Below are positions 55,501 to 64,000 of a DNA stretch of 64,000 nt, piece after piece. How positions within the stretch are numbered: position 1 is the stretch's first letter; every line of letters starts with the position of its first letter. The translations under genes were made by a program, and so were the position numbers. The notes beneath the pieces were generated by a model. It was not told where the DNA came from and did no database searches. It worked only from the letters and a program-made list of their open reading frames with translations. Source of the stretch: Galaxea fascicularis (taxonomy: Eukaryota > Cnidaria > Anthozoa > Scleractinia > Euphylliidae); the NCBI GenBank assembly GCA_948470475.1, contig OX419336.1:3016235-3080234 (forward strand), read 5' to 3'.

Positions 55501-58109
55501 TCTGACTTCGGATGCAAAAAGTTAAGGGGGACTAACTTAACTACAGCCGTAGCGTTGTTGCCAAGGGATTTTTAAAGATTGTATTTTGTTTCTTCTTCCC
55601 GTTGCCAAGCGACTAGCATATCATCATTCTCACGGGCATATTACACCATTACCATCATTAATCATTATCATGTCTGAATCACATTTACATTGTCGAGCCT
55701 GCAGACCAGTGGGATACTTTGTATAAGAACCTAGATAAACAGCCTAGTAGTTCCGCGTTTTTTTTTTTTTTTGGTTTTTTGTTTTGCCAATCGGAGATAT
55801 TCCAGCCTCCTTTACAAGCGTAAGTAAGGAATTGTTGTTAATGTACATAACTGCAACGATAATGACGAAATGGTACGAATTTGAGTGCTTATGACGTCTT
55901 AGTAGTAGGCCTCCGTCGGTCAGGGTTGACTATGGGTAGCATCCTAATCTGTTTAGCTGGAGCACCGGCGTCTGTAGCTGTAGAGGCCGATGCGTGAGTG
56001 ACAGTCTCTATTTCAGAGATAGCACTTGTGTTCTGTCTCTGGCCTGTCGGAGCTGCCACTTTGTTTTCTGCTGGCCCGCCTCTCTGTGGCGGCTTGTGTC
56101 TGCTTCTCCTTTCCTGCTTTGAGGTGTTTGGTCAGGGCTCCTCTCCACTTGGACCGGTCGGCTGCCAGGCTCTCCCAAAAATCCGTGTTGATGTCCACTG
56201 CCTTTATGTCACGCCTCACGACTTCGCGGCAACGCAGCCGTAGTCGCCCGGTGGATCTTTTTCCAGAGGCCAGTTCTCCATACAGTAGGTCTTTGGGGAT
56301 GCGACCATCTGGCATGCGGTGGACGTAGCCTAGCCAGCGGATTCTGCGCTGTCTCAGCAGTGTGGACATGGACAGGCCTGCGGGAGACAGGACCTCAGTG
56401 TCGGGCACCCTGTCTTGCCACGATATTCCCAGGATGCGGCGGATGCTTCTCGTGTGGAAGGTGTTCAGACGCCTTCCTTGCCTGGCGTACGTGGTCCACG
56501 TCTCGCTGCCATATAGCAGTGTGCTGACAACACAGGCATTGTACACTGCCATCTTGGTCCTCACTGTCAACTTGGGGTTGGTCCACACGCGTGTTTTGAG
56601 GCGCGCAAGGGTTGTAGCTGCCTTCCCGATTCTCTTATCGATCTCTGTCGAGGGAGAGGTTGTCGGTGATGGTGGAGCCAAGGTATGTGAACTGATGGAC
56701 GACATCGAGCTCATAATCATTGATGGTGATGGCTTGTGGCGTTTCGGTTTCATAAATATCACAGTAACGCGAATTTCAAAAAATCGATACATACAGTTTT
56801 GCACCTTAGCGATTGTTAACCATTGGCACCATTTTTGATATCCAGAGGATTACGCCATTCGATTTAGGCTTTTTTCTGTTCTGGACACGTGACTTACCAA
56901 ATATGGTTGTGCCACAAAAATCGTGAAAACCTTTTTGAGTGTAAAAACATAGCCAGACAACTTGCCTGTGCAAATTAGGGTTTCCAAAATATGAGAGTTG
57001 GGAACTTTCCATAGCAACAATTTTTGCTAATTTTGTAGTTAAGTTAGCCTCCCCCTTAATGACATCAACTGTTTCAATCTATGCTAAATTTCACTCAGCC
57101 TTGAGGGGGGAAGTAAGCAAAGTTCCCAAGCTGAACTTGAAAACTTCGTAATTTTCCATATCAACACAAACAAAACCAATCCGCTTAATGTCTTAGCGTT
57201 CCCAAAATATTACTAATTAGTATATACCACACAAGTGAATAGTGCTTTTCGCGAGTTCTGATTGGTGAACTCGGAGGTGATTAGCAAAGTACCATTCACC
57301 TCCACTTCGGTGAATAATTGTTAACTAGCTGCATCTGGTTTTAATGTTTTAATGTTCAGCTGATTGTACGTAAATAAAGCAACAGTGTTTTCACAAAATG
57401 AGTGTGAATACGTGGAAATCATAATTATATTTGAACTTTGGATTAAGAATGAAGTTGTAAGTGATCTTCGCGACTGCGATTATCACGTACATCTTCAATA
57501 TATTCACAACCATATATTCGCAATCTTGAATTTTCTTTACCTTGTCATGTGGACTTTCACATTTGTGCAACACTTCACGGCGGATGTGCTATTACTTTTT
57601 CAGTTGATTATTTTCGGGTGAATTTGAAAAGTTTTCTGAAGCAACTCTGTACATGAAGCCGATGGTAGGGCGGTAAAATGCGTGAGGAGGTGGCGCGAGT
57701 TTTGTCAACCAATCACAGAGCGATCGATGTAAAGCAAAACAAAGCAAATGCCACTAACTTTGGACAATCGACTGAAAACCGCTTAACACAACTTTTAGAG
57801 CAAAAGCATAATCTGTTCCACTCATATGTAGATAAATCCATTATTATTGCCTCCTTCCTTTAGGTTGTGTGGAAAAATACTAAGGAAATTGGTGCAGCCG
57901 TCAAGACTAGGAAAGATGGCCGACTTATAGTAGTGATTCGTTACTCACCTGCCGGAAACTTCGTCGGAGAGGAAAATTTCAGGAAAAACGTTCTTCCCAA
58001 GAAAGGATGGGTACCACCTACCGAAGCAGGGGCTCCTCAGACTTGCTTCAATGTCGTTTTCGCTTGTTTGGTTCTTTTTGTTGGTGTTGCCTTCAATTAC
58101 GTATCCTAA
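52577..58109 (+). CDS. Secreted CAP/SCP-domain protein (GLIPR2-like), gene 2
   Basis: Four exons, 52577-52640, 53921-53985, 55007-55249 and 57864-58109, give 205 residues with intron phases 1, 0, 0, identical to CAP gene 1. Exon 1 encodes a signal peptide starting MKVWNRLVLITFIIF and ends GGAG|GTAAGA. Exon 2 encodes FKDQCLKWHNEYRLAHQ. Exon 3 has His72, the GENLY motif with Glu80, and GHFTQ with His121. Exon 4 starts VVWKNTKEIGAAV and continues VVIRYSPAGNFVG and ENFRKNVLPKK. The last 20 or so residues are hydrophobic and could anchor the protein by GPI or a membrane helix. An in-frame ATG at 53875 just before exon 2 would give another hydrophobic leader, MPLLVCIVLILLF, without splicing. I prefer the spliced form because gene 1 has the same exon layout and no such ATG. 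Intron 3 is 2.6 kb long because of a LINE insertion. Confidence 0.88.
53640..53812. mobile_element. MITE family M1, copy C
   Basis: Left gggaaagatttccgcacaaccctatacattaatt and right attaatgaatgggactgtggggaaatcttgcc are inverted, as in the copies in CFAP99 introns 2 and 3. It lies in intron 1 of CAP gene 2. Confidence 0.65.
54010..54522 (-). CDS. Unrecognised 170-codon open frame in CAP gene 2 intron 2
   Basis: This is the longest frame in the intron, on the strand opposite to the CAP gene. The C-terminal half is rich in Glu and Gln (NTLWEEENLAYTYEELAAEE). No domain, signal peptide or membrane helix was recognised. It may be an exon or pseudogene fragment of unrelated origin, or chance. Confidence 0.2.
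   Translation of the reverse strand: MKNTFSVFLASNLEFLNALENGEYAQLRNVSHCRLFSSNIGIRGIKTRLGRTSDKETVKVATCGRACRNISSASESQGQDKPNIGADTHLNCRINNSLKNLQTLESFRQIFSARKVQSPPNTLWEEENLAYTYEELAAEELTSETFQAQFADTSLQTNLFASRYQINHGH
55890..56760 (-). mobile_element. Decayed LINE fragment (RT C-terminal region)
   Basis: On minus, DKRIGKAATTLARLKTRVW, LLYGSETWTTYARQGRRL and RIRWLGYVHRM are typical of the end of a LINE reverse transcriptase. An upstream FTYLGSTITDN block is in another frame, so an indel lies near 56650. A stop codon interrupts the terminal CYL...RDCHSRIGLYS motif. It is 5'-truncated near 56760 and lies in intron 3 of CAP gene 2, in antisense to it. Confidence 0.8.
57228..57322. repeat. Short inverted-repeat sequence in CAP gene 2 intron 3
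   Basis: gtgaatagtgc...ggaggtgattagc and a later attcacctccacttcggtgaat form partial mirrors. It is probably a MITE remnant. Confidence 0.35.
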
Positions 58110-58469
58110 AAATTTGCTCAATTTTATTCAAGCAAGAAGGGTATCTTCCTAACTGAATATTTACCTTCTCCACATCTCTTTTTTGAACACGATAATCAAA
58201 TTTTTGGCGTTGAAGGTTTTTCAGTCGCTAGTATTTACTAAAACCTTTGGGTAAACTAATCTGTTTTGCACAAACTATTGGCACTGACTTGCCTGAATCT
58301 ACAGGTTATTTAACAGACGGAAAAGTAGCAATCAAACATTAATGTCATTTGGTGACATTTGTGAAATTTTGCAATTTTAAACAACCTGTTCGAAAGGCAA
58401 AAAATTACTTTCACTTGAAATTGCGAAAACACTGTTATCCAAGCCCTCGTAGAATGAAGTGTGTGATAA

Positions 58470-58625
58470 TCCAACCAAAATCGCGCCATTTTTTCAACCA
58501 ATGAGGAGCAAAGTTAAACCACAATCAATTACAACTTGCTCGCGCGTATTTTCCCGCGCTTGGCGCCGGCACATGTATTTCAGCTTCGAATTATGATTGG
58601 CTCATTAAACTGCTTGCCCTTTTTG
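58470..58625 (-). repeat. CCAATC-type dispersed repeat, reversed copy
   Basis: On minus, the order gagccaatcataattcgaag, gccggcgccaagcgcgggaa, gattgtggtttaac and atggcgcgattttgg follows the copy at 44165-44345. Confidence 0.55.
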
Positions 58626-60550
58626 TGATTGGCTAGAGCAATTCACGCGTTAGTTTTGGTGATCATTAATGTAAGGTGCACCATTTCGCAGGAACATCTA
58701 GGAACAAAGCCTCTACGTCCTTCACGCCTGTCGCCTCTCTTGATGACCCATTCAGGTGCACCTAAGAACTCGTTACTTGATACCAAGACACTTGTTCTTA
58801 ACAAGGAGACTACTGTCAATAAACGTTTCACTTACTTTATTCTGATTGGCTTAGAGAAGACTCATTTGTTATAAATTGGTACTCTAGGTCCATTCATTTA
58901 AGGCCCATGGAAAAGGTTGACAACTGCCAATACAATTTAAGCAGATGAGGGGTGGTTTCGATTACAACATGAACGCGAACATCGGTGGAAATTATGACTA
59001 TTTCAACGTGGCACTTGTTCCCTTATAAAAAAAGGGTTTTTGAAAAGCAACATCGATGTCTGTTGTCAGTTTGTCCGATAAGAATAAAAAAACATCCTCT
59101 CGTTAATTCTGATGTCTAAAGTGATTCACGTGCACTGACTAAGAATCAGTGAAGAAAATTGCATAAATATTGTTTGTTTTTCTTCTTAGAGGCAAGCCGC
59201 AGACGAAGACAGGCATCTTAGAAAAAAAATAATTTTTCAATTCATAAATGATAATCAAAATGGGCATTTTCACTCACCGTTAAAGAAACAAAATCATTAG
59301 GAATATCAATTTAGCCTTTGTAAATCTGTCTCCCCAGTTCTCATTGCCGCGATTTAAAAAGTTTGGAAACAAGTAGAGATGAGAAGCCTTTTTGCAGAAC
59401 TGAAGTACAACTGTCTCTGATATATAAATCCATGATTACTCACAAATCTTTTTGTATGCCATTAGCACCTGCTTAGATGTGCTTTCCCGCATAGAAACCA
59501 ACCTGGATAAAGTGCTTTTAAATTCATCGATTGGAAACAATTGTTTCCACCACATGAAAGAACATCTCAAAACATAGGCACGCAATGCGTGCTTGAGCTA
59601 TTTTGTGAAGGGCGGTAAAATGTTGATAAGATAAGGAGAAGTCAGAAAATGGTTGAATGGTGAGTCATTTATCTGTGGCGCTTTTGGTTTTTGCTATGGT
59701 ATCGGAGAAGTACGAGCAAACTGTTTTTCATTTGATTTTTGTTTAGTTTTCTTATTTCTAAGACTGATTTTGAGTTTGATTTGTACCAATTACATAGCCA
59801 TTCATCCTACATTTTTTTAAACAAGAGTTTCATTAATTCCGCAAAAACCGATATGTAATATATTTTCTATTATTTGTTCATTTTCTTTCTCCGCACTTTC
59901 GCAAACACTATATTCGTCCAGTCTCTCAAATTCCCAAAATATACGTACACGTCAGTGCTGAAACAGTTCCAGGACCACAAGAAGAAATATTCGCAAACAA
60001 ACGAACCATCAAACACACCGTAATATACAACACCAGCAAAAACAAATCAACGTTGAGCAAATAGTACTGATAACGAATATAGATGTAATTGCCATAATTC
60101 ATCAATTTCTGATTTTCAAGTGCTTTGTACTTTTTACTTCGGACAGCAAAAATAGCCCGACCTAAACAAACGCTCTTATTTTAGTGTTGGGCCTTTTGCT
60201 GACAACGTCTGTGTACAGTAAGCAGATGAGCGTAACACCGCGTTATATCCCGAAATAAGGGCAATATTAAACTTACCGACTCGAAAACAAACCACCAATT
60301 ACTTCAAAATAAGCTCCTCCGAATTGAGAGCGTCAACAGTTGTACAATATTAAAAAACCCGATCAACAGACAAACGGATCGAAATTCGCCAATAAGAAGA
60401 AGAGAAAATTGAAGTTGAGAAAAGTAACCAATAAAAAACGGTTAAAAGTGACCAATCATTGTAACAGAAAATAAATTCAATTAGATGTTGTTGTAAACAA
60501 GTTGAATTGGCCACGTGCAAATCTTGTGATTGATCAAAGGTCATGTTGGA

Positions 60551-60710
60551 TGCACGTGACCGATCAATGTTCGGACTCGCATTTAACCAACAGCGCTGCC
60601 TTATTCATGTGGGAATTAACCAACGAACTTGCTATTACCAAACGTATGCACGTGATAGATCAAAGTTGAAAATCGCATTTGATAAACAGGGCTGTATGTC
60701 TTGGTGCTTG
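60551..60710 (+). repeat. Two-unit tandem repeat, period about 96 bp
   Basis: TGCACGTGAccGATCAAtGTT at 60551 recurs in modified form at 60647, and both are followed by cgcatttraynaacagsgctg. One open frame (60543-60734) runs through both units and so repeats an ARDRS...LKIAF-like peptide. Coding status is doubtful. Confidence 0.4.
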
Positions 60711-61061
60711 TTTACACGTGAGAGACAAAAGTAATCCATTTGACAAATGAAATTGCTCACTATCCGAAATCACCATTTTCATTGTTTAACATGAAAACGG
60801 CTTCACTTCAAGGGGAACAAATATCCAGATTAAGGATTCCCTTCCAAAGCATTTTTCTTCCATGCAAATATCACTTGTGGAAACAGCCACTTCTGATTAG
60901 ACTAATATTTATAGTTTTCAAATCCGTCAAACATATGTTTATTTTCGTCACACAGTACTCTTCCAGTTTTAACAATGTTCTTGCGGTTTTGACAAAATAA
61001 GCAAAGGAACCAAAAAAAAAAAAAAAACACAAGAAAAATTACAAAACTAAGCACTCGTCCA

Positions 61062-61224
61062 TGTGATGTATTGGGAGTCAGCGGTATCTTTTGAGCATGC
61101 GCATTAAACGGGGTCTTCGGAGTATGGCCGCCATGTTGTGAAAACGTATTGTGTGGTTGATTGTTTTAGTCTGGTTTAATCCGGCTCGAGTCTGAAACAT
61201 CCGTAGGTTTCTCAGTATTTAACA
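61062..61224 (+). repeat. Putative 5' LTR of Ty3/Gypsy element
   Basis: The segment starts TGTGATG and ends TTTAACA, satisfying TG...CA. It is followed at once by CTGGCGACGAGGATGGGA, a plausible primer-binding site. The gag start codon is 36 bp further on. The 3' LTR is outside the window, so the boundary cannot be confirmed. Confidence 0.5.
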
Positions 61225-61260
61225 CTGGCGACGAGGATGGGATCCACTGCTTAGCACACA

Positions 61261-64000
61261 ATGGCGACATTAAACATCGAAATTCAAGGCGTAGCTCCAT
61301 TTGATTGCAAAGGTAATTCGTCGGCGTTAGCACCACGGTGGAAAAAATGGCTTCAATCGTTTCAATACTTTCTTGTGGCCAAGGGAGTGGTGAATGATGC
61401 ACAAAAGAAGGCTTTGCTGCTTCACACAGCGGGAATAGAGGTTCAGGAGTTGTACGAAACGTTAACTGACCCAGGCCCGGGTGCTGGAGTTGAAGAAGAT
61501 ACAGCTACGGAATTTGAGAAAACACTGCGCACTCTGAACGCATACTTTGCCACTAAACTTAACGAACCTTACGAGAGACATGTGTTCAGGAATATGGCTC
61601 AACAGGAGGGCGAGACAGTGGATCAATTCATCGCTAAACTTCGGAAACAAGCACAGAATTGTAATTTTACTGATCCAGATGTTGACATCAGAGACCAGGT
61701 CATCGATCGATGCCGTTCATCAGCTTTGAGGAGAAAATTACTGGGCAAAGAAGATCTCACATTAAAGAAGGTGCAAGAGGTGGCCCGAGCGATGGAAGCG
61801 GTAGACCTGCAAGCTAAGAAAATGGGAGCACATGGCTTCGAGTCGAAGACGGAGGAACCATTGGGCGTGAATAAAGTTAGCCGAAAGTCCTCTTCAAAAC
61901 CTGTCAAGCAGTCACAAAAGAAGTCAGGTCAAGTCAAAGGGCGATGCTACAGATGTGGTCAAGAGGGGCATTATGGCCGAGATAGAGTTTGTCCAGCTCG
62001 TCAAACAGTGTGTTCAAAGTGTAACAAGGTGGGTCATTTTGCAGCGGTGTGTAAAACAAAGCCTGGTAGTAGTGCTGTGGGTGGAAACAGTTTGAGCAGC
62101 CGAAGGAGAGAACCGGAAGTTGCCAAATATGTAGAAGAAGTTGTTGTGGATGAAACTGATGATGAGGTACTGGGACTTTTTACAGCTGAGGAGTCAGGAA
62201 AGGAAGGACGTCTACCAATGTCCGTGTCAGTGTTACTTAACAAGAAAAGCTGTAAAATGCAGTTGGACACAGGTGCCACAGTATCCATCTTGCCTAAGTC
62301 TTTGTATGATCAGGAGTTCAATCAATGGCCCTTGCATGACACTAAGATCAAGCCGAAGGCGTACAATGGAAGTGAAATACCTGTCTACGGTGAGGTTCAC
62401 CTACCTGTCACCTATGAAAAGCAGGAAATGTCCTTGCCTCTGATTGTGGTTGATGGAGAGGGTCCTCCACTGCTAGGAAGAAATTGGCTGAAGCACCTTC
62501 AGTTGAACTGGAGCAATATCTTCTTTGTAAACAAAGATGAAACCCTGGCGGATGTCCTGGATCGTCACAAGGCAGTGTTCAGCAAAGGTCTGGGAACCAT
62601 TAAAGGCTTCAAGGCGGACATTAAGCTACAAGAAGGGGCCAAACCAGTGTTCCACAAAGCCCGGCCAGTACCTTATGCGTTGCGCCATAAGATTGAAGAA
62701 GAACTGGATCGTTTGGAAAGTCAAGGAGTGGTTATGAAGGTGGAACACAGTGACTGGGCTTCTCCTATAGTTTGTGTGCCCAAGAAAGATGGAAGCATAC
62801 GTATCTGTGGTGACTTCAAAGTGTCTGTAAACCAGGTTCTTCTAGACAACCCATATCCATTGCCTGACACAGAGGATGTATTTGCTACATTAGGAAGCGG
62901 AACGGTGTTCAGCAAGATTGATTTGGCAAATGCATATCAGCAGATGGAACTCACCCCTGAAAGTCAGCATTGTCTCACTGTGAACACTCACAAAGGCCTG
63001 TACGCTTACCGGCGTCTTACTTATGGAATAGCGTCGGCTCCTGCCCTTTTCCAGGCCACGATGGATCAGATATTACAGGGAATGGACAACGTGCGTTGTC
63101 GCATTGATGACATCCTAATCAGAACAGAACCTCATGAACATTTGCAAGTATTAGATGAGGTGTTATCCAGACTGGAAAAGCACGGCATAGTTGCTAAATG
63201 GCCAAAGTGTGAGTTTATGGTGCCAAGTGTAGAGTTTCTAGGTTACCGGGTAGACGGAGAAGGTCGGCATCCCACAGAGGAGAAGACCGCAGCCATTAAT
63301 GAAGCGCCAAGCCCTAAGAATGTGGCAGAACTGCGCTCCTATTTAGGATTGCTGACCTACTATGGAAATTTCTTACCCAACCTCTCTACACTGCTACAGC
63401 CCTTACATGAACTGCTTCGAAAGGGAGTGAAATGGGATTGGACGGCAGAGTGTGAACAAGCTTTTGTGCGTAGCAAAGCTGAGCTTGTTGCTGGCAAGGC
63501 GCTGGTTCCATATGATGAAAAGAGAAAGTTGATCCTAGCATGTGATGCTTCACCTTATGGTGTGGGAGCTGTGATCTCGCATGAAATGGATGATGGCAAG
63601 GAACGTCCTATTGCATTCGCATCCAGAACACTCAGCAAGAGTGAAAGGAACTATTCTCAAATCGAGAAGGAAGCGCTGGGAATTATATTTGGAGTGCGAA
63701 AGTTTCACAAGTACCTGTACGGGCGTACCTTTCATTTGTTGACAGATCACAAGCCTTTGGTGACCATCTTGGGTCCGAAGACAGCAGTACCTACTTTAGC
63801 AGCCGCTAGGATGCAGCGTTGGGCAGTCATTTTGCAAGCTTATAATTACCAGGTGGCGTACCGTCCATCTACAGATCATGCCAATGCAGATGCTTTATCA
63901 CGTCTTCCTTGCGACCAGAAACCGCTCCCTGAAGAAGCTGAAATGTTCTTCTTCTCAGGCCTGGATGAATTGCCGGTTGACGCAGCAGATATCAGCAGAG
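61261..64000 (+). CDS. Ty3/Gypsy retrotransposon Gag-Pol, partial, open to window end
   Basis: A single frame runs from ATG 61261 to the window end (913 codons) without stop or frameshift. Order: capsid-like Gag (1-225); two zinc knuckles from residue 229, the first with an unusual six-residue gap between His and the last Cys, the second a normal CX2CX4HX4C; aspartic protease with DTGA at 336-339 and LLGRNWL; reverse transcriptase with IRICGDFK, SKIDLANAYQQM and YGIASAPALFQ; the catalytic box reads CRIDDIL (Asp616-Asp617) where Tyr or Phe is usual instead of Arg614; RNase H with ACDASPYGVGA (Asp762) and TDHKPL. Integrase lies outside. This resembles the K02A2.6-like Gypsy elements of invertebrates. 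The intact frame suggests a young insertion. Gag and Pol are in one frame, so no frameshift signal is needed. Confidence 0.92.
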   Translation, partial: MATLNIEIQGVAPFDCKGNSSALAPRWKKWLQSFQYFLVAKGVVNDAQKKALLLHTAGIEVQELYETLTDPGPGAGVEEDTATEFEKTLRTLNAYFATKLNEPYERHVFRNMAQQEGETVDQFIAKLRKQAQNCNFTDPDVDIRDQVIDRCRSSALRRKLLGKEDLTLKKVQEVARAMEAVDLQAKKMGAHGFESKTEEPLGVNKVSRKSSSKPVKQSQKKSGQVKGRCYRCGQEGHYGRDRVCPARQTVCSKCNKVGHFAAVCKTKPGSSAVGGNSLSSRRREPEVAKYVEEVVVDETDDEVLGLFTAEESGKEGRLPMSVSVLLNKKSCKMQLDTGATVSILPKSLYDQEFNQWPLHDTKIKPKAYNGSEIPVYGEVHLPVTYEKQEMSLPLIVVDGEGPPLLGRNWLKHLQLNWSNIFFVNKDETLADVLDRHKAVFSKGLGTIKGFKADIKLQEGAKPVFHKARPVPYALRHKIEEELDRLESQGVVMKVEHSDWASPIVCVPKKDGSIRICGDFKVSVNQVLLDNPYPLPDTEDVFATLGSGTVFSKIDLANAYQQMELTPESQHCLTVNTHKGLYAYRRLTYGIASAPALFQATMDQILQGMDNVRCRIDDILIRTEPHEHLQVLDEVLSRLEKHGIVAKWPKCEFMVPSVEFLGYRVDGEGRHPTEEKTAAINEAPSPKNVAELRSYLGLLTYYGNFLPNLSTLLQPLHELLRKGVKWDWTAECEQAFVRSKAELVAGKALVPYDEKRKLILACDASPYGVGAVISHEMDDGKERPIAFASRTLSKSERNYSQIEKEALGIIFGVRKFHKYLYGRTFHLLTDHKPLVTILGPKTAVPTLAAARMQRWAVILQAYNYQVAYRPSTDHANADALSRLPCDQKPLPEEAEMFFFSGLDELPVDAADISR

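Larger units (their letters stand above)
58110..61061. other. Intergenic between CAP gene 2 and the Gypsy element
   Basis: Contains the reversed CCAATC repeat (58470-58625) and a tandem repeat near 60551-60710. Otherwise it is AT-rich with no recognisable gene. An A-run lies at 61011-61027, just before the LTR. Confidence 0.5.

Noticed and set aside
56026..56838. Plus-strand frames of 100 and 158 codons
   Set aside because: They are antisense to the decayed LINE; the minus frame carries the recognisable RT motifs.
57364..57621. 85-codon hydrophobic plus frame
   Set aside because: Within CAP gene 2 intron 3, no family resemblance, AT-rich composition explains the hydrophobic residues.

Overview
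The window looks like a piece of an anthozoan cnidarian genome, most likely a stony coral; this is inference. It is AT-rich and has spliced genes with short exons, long introns and GT...AG borders. It carries a Not-type homeobox gene, multi-domain discoidin (F5/8C) exons and a ciliary gene. The repeats include tRNA-derived SINEs, many fold-back MITEs, non-LTR retroelements beside TAA microsatellites and a Ty3/Gypsy element. No bacterial, plasmid or CRISPR signal was seen.

Layout. 1-6.5 kb: minus-strand exons of a discoidin-domain protein (one complete domain in three exons, one incomplete domain in two), with a SINE and other repeats. 6.5-11.7 kb: no recognisable gene, two MITEs. 11.7-12.8 kb: a two-exon Not/Noto homeobox gene on plus. 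14.2-17.6 kb: a four-exon secreted CAP-superfamily gene on minus. 19.5-29.4 kb: an 11-exon haspin histone kinase gene on plus. 31.4-43.6 kb: a 26-exon gene on plus that I read as CFAP99, a cilia- and flagella-associated protein, with one GC-AG intron and one 27-bp exon. 45.6-47.4 kb: a 5'-truncated non-LTR retrotransposon with a restriction-like endonuclease, lying between TAA repeats. 50.6-51.3 kb: two MITEs. 52.6-58.1 kb: a second four-exon CAP gene, on plus, with the same intron positions and phases as the first; its last intron carries a decayed LINE. 61.1-64.0 kb: the 5' LTR and an uninterrupted gag-pol reading frame of a Ty3/Gypsy element that runs off the window.

The genes do not form one pathway. 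Haspin acts in mitotic chromatin, CFAP99 in cilia, Not in development, and the CAP and discoidin products are extracellular. The main structural theme is an inverted pair of CAP paralogues on either side of haspin and CFAP99, in a region packed with inverted-repeat elements. Several of these sit within a few tens of bases of splice sites. All exon borders were read by eye, from splice consensus, phase continuity and family resemblance; none has transcript support here.
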